DNA of 64,000 nt from Xenophilus aerolatus (GCA_029968055.1 JASCNX010000001.1:930001-994000), one strand, 5' to 3'; counted from the first letter of the stretch, positions 31,065 to 41,249 are shown. Made by a program: numbers and translations. Notes: generated by a model not told the origin, from the sequence alone.

Positions 31065-34000
31065 GGGTGGGCCGCCGCCTCCGGGGCCAGCGGCGCGGCC
31101 CTGCCGCGGCGTGCCGCGCGGGCCTCCTTGCGGCGCACGTACCAGTGGTGCGCGCGGTCCAGGTAGAGGTACACCACCGGCGTGGTGAACAGCGTCAGCA
31201 CCTGCGACAGGATCAGCCCGCCCACCATCGCGTAGCCCAGCGGCCGGCGCAGTTCCGAACCGGCGCCGTGGCCGAGCATCAGCGGCAGGCCGGAGAGCAG
31301 CGCGCACATGGTGGTCATCATGATCGGGCGGAAGCGCAGCAGGCAGGCCTCGAAGATCGCGTCGCGCGGGCTCATGCCCCGGTCGCGCTCGGCATGCAGC
31401 GCGAAGTCGACCATCATGATGCCGTTCTTCTTCACGATGCCGATGAGCAGGATGATGCCGATGAGCGCGATCACCGACAGATCGTAGCCGCCCGCCATCA
31501 GGATCAGCAACGCACCCACGCCGGCCGAGGGCAGCGTCGACAGGATCGTGAGCGGGTGGATGTAGCTCTCGTACAGCAGCCCCAGCACGATGTACACCGC
31601 CACCAGCGCCGCGGCGATCAGGTAGGGCTGCGTGCGCAGCGATGCGCCGAAGGCCTGCGCCGTGCCCTGGAAGGTGCCCGTGAGCGTGGGCGGCACGCCC
31701 ATCTCGGTCTGCGTCTTCTGGATCGCGTTCACCGCGTCGCCCAGCGACACGCCGGGCTTGAGGTTGAAGGAAATGGTCACGGCCGGGAACTGGCCCTGGT
31801 GGTTGACCGCCAGGTAGCCGGTGCGGGTGGTGTCGATCTTCACGAAGGTCGACAGCGGGATCTGCTGGCCGGTGGCCGGCGAGGTCAGGAAGAGCTTGTC
31901 GAACAGCTGCGGGTCCTTCTGCAGCGCGGGCGTCACCTCCAGCACCACGTTGTAGCTGTTGAGCTGGGTGAAGTACTGCGCCACCTGGCGCTGGCCGATG
32001 GCGTCGTACAGCGTCGCGTCCACCAGTGCGGGGGTGATGCCGTAGCTCGACGCCTTCTCGCGGTCGATGGTCACGTTGGCCGTCGGGGCGGCGTTCTGCT
32101 GGTCGGAGGTGACGTCGGCCAGCTGCGGCAGGGCCTGCAGCTTCTCGACGATGCGCGGCGTCCAGTCGTTGAGTTCCGACAGGTTGGTGTCCGTCAGCGT
32201 GTACTGGTACTGCGTGCGCGCCAGCCGGCCGCCGACGTTGATGTCCTGCCCCGCCTGCATGTACAGCGTGATGCCCGGTACGCGCGCCAGCTTGGGCCTC
32301 AGGCGCGCGATGATCTGGTCGGCGTTGGCCGTGCGGCCCTCGTCGATGGGCTTGAGGGCGATGAAGAAGTTGCCCGCGTTGAAGGTGCTGGCCCCGGCCT
32401 GCATGCCGAAGGTGGTGACGTCGGGGTCCTCGCGCACGATGTCGGCCAGCGCCAGCATGCGCGCGTGCATGGCCTCGGACGACGAGTCCTGCCCGGCCAC
32501 GGCCGAGCCGAAGATGAAGCCCGTGTCCTGCTGCGGGAAGAAGCCCTTGGGGATGACGATGAACAGCACCACCGTGGCCGCGACCGTGGCCAGGAAGCTC
32601 ATCAGCGTGGCAAAGGGGTGGCGCAGCACCGCCTCCAGCCCGCGCCGGTAGCCGCCCAGCATGGCATCGAAGCCGCGCTCGAAGAGCTGGAACAGGCGGC
32701 CGTGCTTCTCGGTGCTGTGGCCGGCGGCGTCCTTGGGGTGGTTCTTGAGGAACTTGGCGCACAGCATCGGCGTGAGCGTGAGCGACACCAGCACCGACAC
32801 CAGAATCGTGAGCGTGACCGTCACCGCGAACTCGCGGAACAGCCGCCCCACGATGCCGCCCATCAGCAGCAGCGGAATGAACACCGCCACCAGCGACACC
32901 GAGATCGACACGATGGTGAAGCCGATCTCGCTGGCGCCCTGCAGCGCCGCCTTCATCGGCTCCATGCCGTCCTCGATGTGGCGGTAGATGTTCTCCAGCA
33001 TCACGATCGCGTCGTCGACCACGAAGCCCACCGCGATGGTAAGCGCCATGAGCGAGAGGTTGTCCAGCGAATACCCCAGCACGTACATCACGGCCGACGT
33101 GCCCAGGATGGCCAGCGGCACGGTCACGCTGGGGATCAGCGTCACCGTGAGGTTGCGCAGGAAGACGAAGATCACCGCCACCACCAGGGCGATCGACAGG
33201 ATGAGCGTGAACTCCACGTCCTTCACCGACGCGCGGATGGTCTGGGTGCGGTCGATGATGGTGTCGACCTGCACGCTCGGCGGAATGGCTGCCTTGAGCT
33301 TGGGCAGCGCAGCCTGCACGCGGTCGACCGTCTCGATCACGTTGGCGCCGGGCATCTTGGTGATGGCCAGGGTGATGGCCGTGCCGCCCTTGATGCCGCT
33401 GTCCGCCGGGACTGCGGCACCCGGGTAGGCCCAGGCCGCGATCTTGGCGTTCTCGGGCCCGTCCACCGCCACGCCCACGTCGCGCACGCGGATCGGCGCG
33501 CCGTTGCGCCAGGCCAGCACCATGTCGTTCCACGGCCCGGCCTTCAGGATCTGGTCGTTGGTGTAGACGTTGAAGGCCTGGCTTCGGCCGTCGATGGTGC
33601 CGGTGGGCGCGCTCACGGTGGTGTTGGCGATCACGCCGCGGATGTCCTCCAGGCTCAGGCCCAGGCCCTTGATCTTGGCCGGGTCGACCTGGATGCGCAC
33701 GGCGGGCTTCTGCTGGCCGAACACGTTGACCAGGCCCACGCCCTCGATGCGCGAGATCTGCTGCGCCAGGATGTTCTCGGCGTAGTCGTCCACCTCGGTC
33801 ATCGGCAGCACGTCGGAGTGCACCGCGTACAGCAGCACCGGCGAATCGGCCGGGTTGATCTTGCGAAAGCTCGGCGGGCTCGGCAGGTTCTTGGGCAACT
33901 GGCCGGTGGCGGCGTTGATGGCCGACTGCGTGTCGAGCGCGGCGCCGTCGATGTTGCGGTCCAGGTCGAACTGCAGCGTGATCTGCGTCAGCCCCAGCGA

Positions 34001-34252
34001 GCTGGTCGAGGTCATCTGCGACAGGCCGGGGATGAGCGAGAACTGCCGCTCCAGCGGCTGCGCCACGTTCGAGGCCATGGTCTCGGGGCTGGCGCCGGGC
34101 AGCCTGCCCGTGACCTGCAGCGTCGGAAAGTCCACCTGCGGCAGCGGCGCCACCGGCAGCATCGGCCAGGCCACCAGCCCGATGAGCAGCAGCGCCACGC
34201 CGAGCAGCGAGGTGCCGATGGGCCGCTGGATGAAGGGCGCGGAGATGCTCAT
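31061..34252 (-). CDS. RND efflux pump inner membrane permease (MdtC/MuxC-like)
   Basis: A 1063-aa RND permease, full length, start [20 protein letters not shown]. Proton-relay aspartates are in [20 protein letters not shown] (TM4) and the lysine region in [20 protein letters not shown] (TM10). The porter domain has [20 protein letters not shown] and the usual repeats. It lacks the methionine-rich features expected of CusA-type metal pumps and resembles MdtB/MdtC drug-type pumps, although its regulators look like metal sensors. Only one permease is present, whereas MdtBC uses two. It overlaps the membrane fusion protein (ATGA). Confidence 0.92.
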   Translation of the reverse strand: MSISAPFIQRPIGTSLLGVALLLIGLVAWPMLPVAPLPQVDFPTLQVTGRLPGASPETMASNVAQPLERQFSLIPGLSQMTSTSSLGLTQITLQFDLDRNIDGAALDTQSAINAATGQLPKNLPSPPSFRKINPADSPVLLYAVHSDVLPMTEVDDYAENILAQQISRIEGVGLVNVFGQQKPAVRIQVDPAKIKGLGLSLEDIRGVIANTTVSAPTGTIDGRSQAFNVYTNDQILKAGPWNDMVLAWRNGAPIRVRDVGVAVDGPENAKIAAWAYPGAAVPADSGIKGGTAITLAITKMPGANVIETVDRVQAALPKLKAAIPPSVQVDTIIDRTQTIRASVKDVEFTLILSIALVVAVIFVFLRNLTVTLIPSVTVPLAILGTSAVMYVLGYSLDNLSLMALTIAVGFVVDDAIVMLENIYRHIEDGMEPMKAALQGASEIGFTIVSISVSLVAVFIPLLLMGGIVGRLFREFAVTVTLTILVSVLVSLTLTPMLCAKFLKNHPKDAAGHSTEKHGRLFQLFERGFDAMLGGYRRGLEAVLRHPFATLMSFLATVAATVVLFIVIPKGFFPQQDTGFIFGSAVAGQDSSSEAMHARMLALADIVREDPDVTTFGMQAGASTFNAGNFFIALKPIDEGRTANADQIIARLRPKLARVPGITLYMQAGQDINVGGRLARTQYQYTLTDTNLSELNDWTPRIVEKLQALPQLADVTSDQQNAAPTANVTIDREKASSYGITPALVDATLYDAIGQRQVAQYFTQLNSYNVVLEVTPALQKDPQLFDKLFLTSPATGQQIPLSTFVKIDTTRTGYLAVNHQGQFPAVTISFNLKPGVSLGDAVNAIQKTQTEMGVPPTLTGTFQGTAQAFGASLRTQPYLIAAALVAVYIVLGLLYESYIHPLTILSTLPSAGVGALLILMAGGYDLSVIALIGIILLIGIVKKNGIMMVDFALHAERDRGMSPRDAIFEACLLRFRPIMMTTMCALLSGLPLMLGHGAGSELRRPLGYAMVGGLILSQVLTLFTTPVVYLYLDRAHHWYVRRKEARAARRGRAAPLAPEAAAHP

Positions 34253-35676
34253 GACTTGCTGCCCCCTGCACCGCCGGCCCCCGTCGCGGGCGCCTCGCGC
34301 TGAGCGTCCTGCGTGCCGCCCGCTGCGGCCGGCGGCTTGGCGTCGGCCACCGGCGCGCCGGGCGTCAGGCGGTACTGGCCGTCGGTGACCACGCGGTCGC
34401 CTTCGGCCAAGCCTTTGGTGACGACCGAAACGCCCTTCTCGCTGTTGCTGACCTCGATGGGCTGCATCCGTGCCTTGTGGTCGGCATCCACCACGTACGC
34501 GAACAGGCCGTCCTGCCCGCGCTGCACGGCCGCATCGGGCACGGTGATCGCGTCCTGTTGCACCCCGAGCACCAGGCGCGCGTCGATCGACTGCCCGGGC
34601 CACAGCTTGTGCGCCGCGTTGGGGAAGTGGGCCTTCATGGCGATGGTGCCGGTCGTGGTGTCGATTTGGTTGTTCAGCAGCGTCAGGCTGCCGGTGGCCA
34701 GCACCTCGCGCGTGGCGCGGTCGATGGCCTGCACCTGCAGCGGCGCGCCGCCGCCGTTCAGCGCGCGGTTGACCGACTGGAAGGCGCTCTCGGGCAGGGT
34801 GAACTGCACCGCGATGGGATCGATCTGGTTGATGACGATGAGCCCGTTGGCATCGGCCGCGTGCACGATGTTGCCGGGGTCCACCAGCCGTGCGCCGATG
34901 CGCCCCGAGATGGGCGCCGCGATGGTGGTGAAGCCCAGCTGCACGCGCGCCGCGTTGACCTGGGCCGCGTCGCTCTGCACGGCGGCCGTGAGCTGGCGCA
35001 CCAGCGCGGTCTGGGTGTCGAGCTGCTGGCGCGTGGCCGCGTCTTCCTTGATGAGATCGGTGTAGCGCTGCAGGTCGGCCCGCGCGTTGGCGAGCTGCGC
35101 CTCGTCCTTGGCCTGCACCGCCTGGGCCTGCTGGAGCTGGGCCTGGAAGGTGCGCGGGTCCAGGTGCGCCAGCAGCTGGCCGGCCTTCACGTCCTGCCCT
35201 TCCTTGAACTCGACGCGGTCGAGCTGTCCGTCGACCCGCGTGCGCACGGTGACCGAGGCCACCGGCAGCACGCTGCCGACGCCGGTCGCGGCGACCGGCA
35301 TGTTCTGCTTCTTCGCCACCGCCGTGTGCACGGGCACGGGTGGCACCTTGGCCGCGGTGGCGGGCGCGGCGGCCTGCGCGCCGCCCAGGCCGCCATGACG
35401 CCAGCCGGGCCAGGCGACCAGCACCAGGATGGCCACGGCCACCGCGCCAAGCGCGAGGCCCCGGCGGCTCACAGGACGTGTCGTACCCACTTCCGTTCGG
35501 GCTGAGCCTGGCCTGTCCTGAGCTCGTCGAACGGGCGAAGCCTCGCGCGGCGCTTCGACTTCCGTTCGGGCTGAGCTTGTCGAAGCCTCGCGCGTCGCTT
35601 CGACAGGCTCAGCGTGAACGGGTCTTGATGGTTCGTGCGCCGACATGGGTGAAAGGTCTTGATCGCTGTTGGACAT
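34249..35676 (-). CDS. RND membrane fusion protein (MdtA-like) with repeat-encoded N-terminal tail
   Basis: A 475-aa periplasmic adaptor: one membrane segment (about 73-90), then the lipoyl/hairpin domains with [20 protein letters not shown] and [20 protein letters not shown], and the beta-barrel region [20 protein letters not shown]. Residues 19-63 are read from a dispersed DNA repeat (35493-35621) and give a polar tail containing [10 protein letters not shown] and [10 protein letters not shown]. The start at 35676 has GGAG 7 bases upstream; ATGs at 35694 and 35646 are alternatives. The C-terminal tail is Gly/Ala-rich. Confidence 0.9.
   Translation of the reverse strand: MSNSDQDLSPMSAHEPSRPVHAEPVEATREASTSSARTEVEAPREASPVRRAQDRPGSARTEVGTTRPVSRRGLALGAVAVAILVLVAWPGWRHGGLGGAQAAAPATAAKVPPVPVHTAVAKKQNMPVAATGVGSVLPVASVTVRTRVDGQLDRVEFKEGQDVKAGQLLAHLDPRTFQAQLQQAQAVQAKDEAQLANARADLQRYTDLIKEDAATRQQLDTQTALVRQLTAAVQSDAAQVNAARVQLGFTTIAAPISGRIGARLVDPGNIVHAADANGLIVINQIDPIAVQFTLPESAFQSVNRALNGGGAPLQVQAIDRATREVLATGSLTLLNNQIDTTTGTIAMKAHFPNAAHKLWPGQSIDARLVLGVQQDAITVPDAAVQRGQDGLFAYVVDADHKARMQPIEVSNSEKGVSVVTKGLAEGDRVVTDGQYRLTPGAPVADAKPPAAAGGTQDAQREAPATGAGGAGGSKS
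35493..35621. repeat. Compound dispersed palindromic repeat inside the membrane fusion protein gene
   Basis: Contains CCGTTCGGGCTGAGCCTG, then a linker with CTCGTCGAACGGGCGAAGCC, a second CCGTTCGGGCTGAGCTTG, and the inverse unit CGACAGGCTCAGCGTGAACGG at the right end. It is related to 37396-37480 (opposite orientation) and 13488-13516. Here it lies within a reading frame and keeps it open. Confidence 0.85.
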
Positions 35677-35708
35677 GGAATGGCTCCGAGGCATCGGCAG
35701 GCGATGCG

Positions 35709-37265
35709 TCACTTCGCGGGGCTGGCGGCGGCAAGGTCGGTGGAGGCCGTCGGGGTGGGCACGGCCTCGGCCGAAGCGCGCGCCATCGCGGGCAGTTGCG
35801 CCGCATCCCAGCCGCCGCCCAGCGCCTTGACCAGCGCCACGCTGGCGGCATAGCGCCGGCCCTGCAGCTGCAGCGCCGTGCGCTCGGCCGTGAGGGCCAG
35901 CGCCTGCGCGGTGATGACCGCCGTGTAGTTGGTGGTGCCGGCGCGGTACTGGCTCAGCAGCACGCGCACCGAATCGTTGGACGCCGCCACGGCGCGGTCC
36001 TGCGCCTGCTGCTCGTCGGCCAGCTGGTGCAGCGCGGCCAGGTTGTCCTCGACGTCCTGGAAGCCCGCCAGCACCGTCTGGCGGTAGCTCGCTGCCGCAG
36101 CGTCGAAGGCGGCACGCGCCTGGTCGACCTTGGCGCTGCGCGCGCCGGCATCGAAGATCGTCTGCGCCACCGCGAAGCCGAGCGACCACACCTTGTCGGG
36201 CGTGCGCGCCCAGGCCGTGAGGCCCGCGCCGGCAAAGCCGCTGCTCGCGCTGAGCGTGAAGTCGGGGTAGTACGCGGCCGTGGCCACGCCGATCTGCGCG
36301 TTGGCCGCCGCCGCGCGCCGCTCGGCCCCGGCGATGTCGGGCCGCCGCTCCAGCAACTGCGAAGGCAGGCCCGGCGGCGCCACCGGCAGGCTCAGCGCCA
36401 ACGGCGCATCGGTGGCCAGGGGCGGCAGGCTGAACTCGGCCGGCGTCTTGCCCAGCAGCACCGCCAGCGCATGCTCGAGCTGGCGCCGCGTGAGGTCGAT
36501 GTCGATCGCCTGCGCTTCGGCCGAGGCCAGCGTGCTCTCGGCCAGCGCCACGTCGGAGCGCATCACCGTGCCGGCGCGGTACTGCGCCTGCGTCAGCTGC
36601 AGAGACTTGCGGTAGCCCTCGAGCGTGCGCGCGTACAACGCCTTCTGCCGGTCGTCGATGCGCAGCTGGATGTAGTCGTTGACCACCGCCGCCTGAATGC
36701 TCAGGCGCGCCGCGGCCAGGTCGGCCGCACTGGCCTGGGCGCTGTCGCTGCCGGCCTCGACCGTGCGGCGCACGCGGCCCCACAGGTCGGGCTCCCACGC
36801 GGCCTGCAGCGACCAGGCGTGCGTGTCGCCCAGCACCGACTGGCCGTTGCTCTTGCTGCGTCCGCGCCCGCCCGAGGCTGCGAGGCCCACCGTCGGGTAG
36901 AAGGCTGCCGAGGCACCCTGCACCACCGCCTGCGCCTGGCGGTAGGCCGCGTCGGCCTGCTGCAGGGTCTGGTTGGCGGCCAGGGCCTGGCCGACCAGGG
37001 CATCGAGCTGCGGGTCGCCGAACTGCGACCACCAGGGCGTGTGGGCGTCGGGCAGCGCAGGCGCTGCCGGGCGCCAGGGACCGTCCTCCTTGAAGGCAGG
37101 CAGCGATGCGCCGGCCGCGACCGCGGGGCGCTGGTAGTCGGGGCCGACCGCGCAGCCGGCCAGGGCCAGCAGGGCCATGGCGGCCGTCGTGGCGGCCAGC
37201 AGGCGCCGTGCAGTCGGGTGCCGGCGTGAAACCCGCTGGGCGGGCCGTGGATGAATGGCAGGCAT
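35709..37265 (-). CDS. NodT-type outer membrane efflux lipoprotein (TolC family)
   Basis: A 518-aa outer membrane factor. The signal ends with lipobox LAGC followed by AVGPDYQRP, the hallmark N-terminus of NodT/OprM-like channels. Two OEP repeats follow: WWSQFGDPQLDALVGQALAA, AWEPDLWGRVRR and YIQLRIDDRQKALYARTL, then LLERRPDIAGAERRAAAANA and ALLSQYRAGTTNYTAV-type segments (VLLSQYRAGTTNYTAVITAQ). It is the first gene of the RND operon. The start at 37265 (MPAIHPRPAQ) is preferred to the Met 17 codons upstream because the signal peptide follows directly. Confidence 0.92.
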   Translation of the reverse strand: MPAIHPRPAQRVSRRHPTARRLLAATTAAMALLALAGCAVGPDYQRPAVAAGASLPAFKEDGPWRPAAPALPDAHTPWWSQFGDPQLDALVGQALAANQTLQQADAAYRQAQAVVQGASAAFYPTVGLAASGGRGRSKSNGQSVLGDTHAWSLQAAWEPDLWGRVRRTVEAGSDSAQASAADLAAARLSIQAAVVNDYIQLRIDDRQKALYARTLEGYRKSLQLTQAQYRAGTVMRSDVALAESTLASAEAQAIDIDLTRRQLEHALAVLLGKTPAEFSLPPLATDAPLALSLPVAPPGLPSQLLERRPDIAGAERRAAAANAQIGVATAAYYPDFTLSASSGFAGAGLTAWARTPDKVWSLGFAVAQTIFDAGARSAKVDQARAAFDAAAASYRQTVLAGFQDVEDNLAALHQLADEQQAQDRAVAASNDSVRVLLSQYRAGTTNYTAVITAQALALTAERTALQLQGRRYAASVALVKALGGGWDAAQLPAMARASAEAVPTPTASTDLAAASPAK

Positions 37266-37329
37266 GGCGTGACTCGTTCCGTCCGAGCCAATGTAGGAAG
37301 CACGCCCAGACGCCACGCTGACGGCAGGA

Positions 37330-37343
37330 TGACAAAGTTGTCA
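37330..37343. promoter_or_regulatory. CusR-box-like palindrome upstream of the RND operon
   Basis: TGACAA AG TTGTCA, a perfect 6-2-6 palindrome 65 bases upstream of the outer membrane factor ATG. As I recall, E. coli CusR recognises AAAATGACAANNTTGTCATTTT, whose centre is identical. Since the operon encodes a CusR-type regulator, this is a strong candidate for autoregulation. Confidence 0.75.
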
Positions 37344-37395
37344 GCTTGCGGGGGTCCAGCGCTGAATTGCTCCGCCCGGCTCAATGCATCCGAAA

Positions 37396-37480
37396 CCGTT
37401 CACGCTGAGCCTGTCGAAGCGCCGCGCAAGGCTTCGCCCGTTCGACGAGCTCAGGACAGGCCAGGCTCAGCCCGAACGGG
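37396..37480. repeat. Dispersed palindromic repeat upstream of the murA-like gene
   Basis: Starts CCGTTCACGCTGAGCCTGTC and ends CCAGGCTCAGCCCGAACGGG, with CGACGAGCTCAGGACAGG between. It is the inverse-oriented counterpart of the copy in the membrane fusion protein gene. Its ends are complementary and can form a hairpin. Confidence 0.85.
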
Positions 37481-37524
37481 TGTTCGAACGCCACAGGCGC
37501 GGGCCGGGCGTACAGTCGGCGCCC

Positions 37525-38826
37525 ATGTCCAACCTCATCGTCCACGGCGGCACGCCGCTCGCCGGCCGCATCGTCCCGTCGGCCAACAAGAACGCCGTCC
37601 TGCCCATCCTCTGCGCCACGCTGCTCACGCCCGACCCGCTGCGCCTGGTGGGCGTGCCCGACATCACCGACGTGCGCAAGATCCTCGACATCTTCCGCAC
37701 CCTGGGCAGCGAGGTGCGCTGGGACCAGGCCGCCGGCGTGCTCGAACTGCAGCACCGCGCCACCGCCTTCGACCCCGCCCTGCACCGCCTGCCCGAAGAG
37801 ATGCGCTCGTCGATCATGCTGGTGCCGCCGCTGTTGGCGCGCTTCGGCGTCGCGCGGCTGGAGGACAACGTCAAGGGCTGCACGCTGGGCGTGCGCGAGA
37901 TCGACCCCCACGTCGAGGTCTTCCGCCACTTCGGCGGCCTGGTCGATCGCGAGGAAGGCTCGCTCATCGTGCGCCGCACCGGGCCGCTGGTGCCGGTGCA
38001 GCACTGGCTGGACTACGCGTCCGTCACCACCACCGAGAACTTCGTGCTGTGCGCCGCCGCGGCCGGCGGGCGGTCGACCTTGACCAACGCCGCCTGCGAG
38101 CCGCACGTGCAGGAGTTCTGCCGCTTCATGGCCATGATGGGCGCGCGCATCGAGGGCATCGGCACCTCTCGCCTGGTGGTCGACGGCGGCGCACCGCTGC
38201 ACGGCGGCGAATTCCGCTTCGACGAAGACTTCCACGAGATCACCACTTTTCTCGCGCTGGGCGCCATCACCGGCGGCGACGTGGTCGTGCGCAACTCGGC
38301 GCCCGACAACTTCCCGCTCATCGACCGCACCTTCGCCAAGTTCGGCGTGCGCATCGAGCATGCCGAGGGCTGGTCGCGCGCGCACCGCGCGGGGCCGCTG
38401 CAGGTGCAGACGCCCTTCACCCCCAACACCCTCACCAAGGTCGAGGCTGCGCCCTGGCCTTATTTCCCGGTCGACCTGCTGCCCATCTTCATCGCGCTCG
38501 GCGTCAGCGCGCAGGGCAACGCCATGTTCTGGAACAAGGTCTACGACGGCGCCCTGGGCTGGACCGGCGAGCTGTCGAAGTTCGGCGCCCACGTCTACGC
38601 GTCGGACCCGCACCGCATCGTCACCTTCGGCGGCCACCCGCTCACCCCGGCCGTGGTCGAGAGCCCCTACATCATCCGCGTGGCGATTGCGCTCTTCATG
38701 GTCGCGGCCAGCATCGAGGGCCGCTCGGAGATCCAGCACGCCACGCCGATCCGGCGCGCGCATCCGCGATTCGTGGAGAACCTGCAGGGGCTGGGGGCGC
38801 GGGTGGAGTGGACCGTCGAGGAATAG
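37525..38826 (+). CDS. Divergent MurA-like enolpyruvyl transferase
   Basis: A 433-aa protein of the EPSP synthase/MurA fold, beginning MSNLIVHGGTPLAGRIVPSA. Lys22 in NKNAVLPILCATLL corresponds to MurA Lys22, and Cys119 in DNVKGCTLGVREIDPH to the catalytic loop Cys115. It departs from housekeeping MurA in most signature blocks: NKN in place of AKN, KGCTLG in place of GGCAIG, and an unusual HWLDYASVTTTENFVLCAAA stretch. The C-terminus has IRVAIALFMVAASIEGRSEI instead of the usual DLRASA motif. It is therefore probably a paralogue that keeps the catalytic chemistry but may use another sugar nucleotide. Monocistronic. Confidence 0.85.
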   Translation: MSNLIVHGGTPLAGRIVPSANKNAVLPILCATLLTPDPLRLVGVPDITDVRKILDIFRTLGSEVRWDQAAGVLELQHRATAFDPALHRLPEEMRSSIMLVPPLLARFGVARLEDNVKGCTLGVREIDPHVEVFRHFGGLVDREEGSLIVRRTGPLVPVQHWLDYASVTTTENFVLCAAAAGGRSTLTNAACEPHVQEFCRFMAMMGARIEGIGTSRLVVDGGAPLHGGEFRFDEDFHEITTFLALGAITGGDVVVRNSAPDNFPLIDRTFAKFGVRIEHAEGWSRAHRAGPLQVQTPFTPNTLTKVEAAPWPYFPVDLLPIFIALGVSAQGNAMFWNKVYDGALGWTGELSKFGAHVYASDPHRIVTFGGHPLTPAVVESPYIIRVAIALFMVAASIEGRSEIQHATPIRRAHPRFVENLQGLGARVEWTVEE

Positions 38827-39007
38827 CCAGGCATCGATCCCCCGAATGGCCCCACCTGCCGTGTCGCGCCACGGCCGGGGAAACCTGTGTGCCTGAGAAG
38901 AGGTATTTCCTGTCGCAGCGTTGACGCCCCACTGTCGAACCGTGCGCTCTGGTACATCAAAACACAACTAGTATTCAGGTTCGAACAGATCGGAGAGGGG
39001 TTGGAGC

Positions 39008-40888
39008 ATGTTTTCTCGCAGCGTGAAGCGGGCGATCGGGCCGTGCCTGATGAGTCTCGGCGTGTGGGCCTTGGTCGCCTGCGGTGGCGGAGGCGGGTCC
39101 AGCGGCGGAGGCGACTTCGGCGCTTCGGCCAAGGATCTTCGGGTCGAAGCTCAAGCCGTTGAAGCACCGGCGGCGGCGGCATCGGCACCAGCGGCGGCCG
39201 CATCGGCACCGGCGGCGGCCGCATCGGCGCCCGCGCAGGCGGCCAGCGCGCCTGCCGCGATCGATCCAGCGCTCCTGTTGCTGAAGATCGTGCCCGCGCC
39301 GCAAGAGAAGGCCACAGCCGGCGTGTCCCCGACCTATCGCTTCTTCAACACGAAGACCGGCACCCACTTCTACACGATCTCTCAGACCGAGCGAAACGAG
39401 ATCATTGCCAAGCTCCCGCAGTTCGCCTACGAGGGAACGAGCTTCTTTGCTTTCATCAGCGCCAGCCCAGGCACCGACCCTGTCTATCGCTTCTACAACA
39501 AGAAGACGGGCACCCACTTCTTCACGACGAGCGAATACGAGCGCGATCAGGTGCGCCAGAACCTGCGAGACACCTACGACTACGAAGGAACCGCCTGGTA
39601 CGCAGCGAAAGCACCAGGATATGGCGATGCGGCGGTCTATCGGTTCTTCAACAACAGGACGGGTACCCACTTCTACACGTCATCGGCTGGCGAAAGGGAT
39701 TCCGTCATCGCCAGTCTGCGCGACTTCGTCTACGAAGGCATCGCCTACTACGCGTGGACAAGCCCGACGTCCGGAGGCGCCAGTGCCAATCCGGGCGCCG
39801 TGCAAGGCCCGGGCCTCGCCGGTAGCTTCACCACGGTCAACCTGAGCGTGAACATCACGGATCAGCCCGTGGTGACAGCGGACCTGTACGCGGAAACATG
39901 GATGCCCGATCTTCTCGTGAAGGGGACTGCCAGCGGTGATTTCACCGTCCTCAACGGCAAGACGCTCTACATCATCGTGGTCGACCCGGACGGCCTGTTC
40001 CAGCGCAACGCTCAGATCTATCGGCTCGACAACTCGGCCAACCCAGCCGTGCAGCTCCAACTGCGTGGCAACAAGATCGCCAACCCCGGGACCTACCGCG
40101 GCAACTTGCAGATCTACGCGTGCCTCGATACCAACTGCGCCACGCGATTGGGCAACACACCGCATGTCCTGCCCTACGACGTCAAGGTCCGCCGCAACGC
40201 GCAGCTTCCCGTGAGCACGGTCGAACTCAACGCGCTTTTCGGAGCGAGATCACAGACTGTGTCGATCCCGCTGACGCCGCCGGAAGGCCGCTCGATCGCG
40301 GACATGTCGGTCAGCTCCGCGAGTTCGATCGTCGCCGCGTCGGTGTCGGCGTCAGCATCCGACGGTTCGGGAACACTCGACGTCAGCGGTGGGCTGGGCT
40401 TGCCCGGCAAGTACAAGGCGGAACTCAGCCTCAGCACGAGATCACCGGCAGACGGACCCTATGTCCCGGTCAAGAGCGTCGCGGTGAACTACACCATCGC
40501 TGAGAACCCGGCGGTCGATTTCGTTTTTTCCGTGCCCGAGCTGAACCTGAAAACCAAATTCGGAGACCGCAACATTCAGAACGGTGCCATGGGCGCGTGG
40601 GTCCAGAACGGCACCATGCGCCTGCGGCAAGTTGAGTTCCTCACCACTGCGGCACAAGACGCTGCGATCCCTGCCACACTCAGGAATCGCTGGATCGGTA
40701 TGAACGACTACGGCGGCATGTTGCCAGGGAGCAAGACGCTGTCCGTCTCGCTCTCATGGTGGGGCTGTTATGGCAATGGGGACTGCATGCCACCGGACAC
40801 CTACCCGTTCCGCGCCCACTTCGTTCACACGCTCAACGGAATCACGACCGACCAGTATGTGAACGGGAGAATGGTGATCGAGCCTTGA
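39008..40888 (+). CDS. Lipoprotein with three DUF5648-type repeats
   Basis: A 626-aa surface or periplasmic lipoprotein: lipobox LVAC (Cys25) followed by a Gly/Ser linker and an APAAAAS tandem-repeat linker (about 53-84). Three repeats follow at about 109-150, 159-199 and 210-250, each with YRFFN..TGTHFYT and a downstream Y-EG motif (DUF5648). Residues 250-626 form a beta-rich region without a family I recognise. Base composition is somewhat less GC-rich than the neighbours. DUF5648 repeats are found on secreted bacterial proteins; function unknown. Confidence 0.82.
   Translation: MFSRSVKRAIGPCLMSLGVWALVACGGGGGSSGGGDFGASAKDLRVEAQAVEAPAAAASAPAAAASAPAAAASAPAQAASAPAAIDPALLLLKIVPAPQEKATAGVSPTYRFFNTKTGTHFYTISQTERNEIIAKLPQFAYEGTSFFAFISASPGTDPVYRFYNKKTGTHFFTTSEYERDQVRQNLRDTYDYEGTAWYAAKAPGYGDAAVYRFFNNRTGTHFYTSSAGERDSVIASLRDFVYEGIAYYAWTSPTSGGASANPGAVQGPGLAGSFTTVNLSVNITDQPVVTADLYAETWMPDLLVKGTASGDFTVLNGKTLYIIVVDPDGLFQRNAQIYRLDNSANPAVQLQLRGNKIANPGTYRGNLQIYACLDTNCATRLGNTPHVLPYDVKVRRNAQLPVSTVELNALFGARSQTVSIPLTPPEGRSIADMSVSSASSIVAASVSASASDGSGTLDVSGGLGLPGKYKAELSLSTRSPADGPYVPVKSVAVNYTIAENPAVDFVFSVPELNLKTKFGDRNIQNGAMGAWVQNGTMRLRQVEFLTTAAQDAAIPATLRNRWIGMNDYGGMLPGSKTLSVSLSWWGCYGNGDCMPPDTYPFRAHFVHTLNGITTDQYVNGRMVIEP
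39179..39231 (+). repeat. 21-bp tandem repeat encoding the Ala-Pro-Ser linker
   Basis: Two full units GCATCGGCACCRGCGGCGGCC (39179-39199, 39200-39220) and a partial third. In frame it gives the SAPAAAA linker between the lipoprotein anchor and the DUF5648 repeats, so length changes would keep the frame. Confidence 0.75.
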
Positions 40889-41021
40889 TCGATCCCGTGG
40901 ACCACTGCGCCGCATGGTGGTCTGGAGCGGGGACCACGACGGCACGCCCGGACCGAAGGTGAGCTGCTGAAGTTTCGCGCGCGCGTCCCTCCCCGCGCCG
41001 CGTCGGCGCAGGGCCAAGGAC

Positions 41022-41216
41022 TCAGACCTTGGCCGGCGCAGCGCCAATCGCATCGAGCGGAATGCGCAGATAGGCCAGCCCGTTGGTCTGCGGCTGCGGC
41101 AGCCGCCCGCCGCGGATGTTGACCTGCAGCGAGGGCAGGATCAGCACCGGCGCACCCAGGGTTGCATCGCGCGCCTGGCGACGGGCCACGAAGGCCGCCT
41201 CTTCCTGGTGCGCCAT
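41022..41216 (-). pseudogene. C-terminal remnant of an MBL-fold persulfide dioxygenase-like hydrolase
   Basis: About 64 codons survive, with FVARRQARDATLGAPVLILP and SLQVNIRGGRLPQPQTNGLAYL. This resembles the last 55-60 residues of MBL-fold (Blh/ETHE1-like) hydrolases that accompany YeeE-type sulfur transporters. The metal-binding core (HxHxDH) is absent, and upstream the sequence runs directly into the opposite-strand YeeE gene, so the gene is truncated. Recognition is from memory of the C-terminal motif and is moderately sure. Confidence 0.6.
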
Positions 41217-41249
41217 GTGCTGGCCGCCGCCTGAACGGAGCATCGGTTC

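Noticed and set aside
31067-34303. 1078-codon plus-strand frame opposite the RND pump
   Set aside because: Composition (Arg, His, Gln, Val runs) is typical of an antisense shadow of a high-GC gene; the RND reading frame is unambiguous.
39179-39231. Tandem repeat considered as a CRISPR or VNTR array
   Set aside because: Units are contiguous with no spacers and are in frame inside a coding region, so it is a protein linker repeat.
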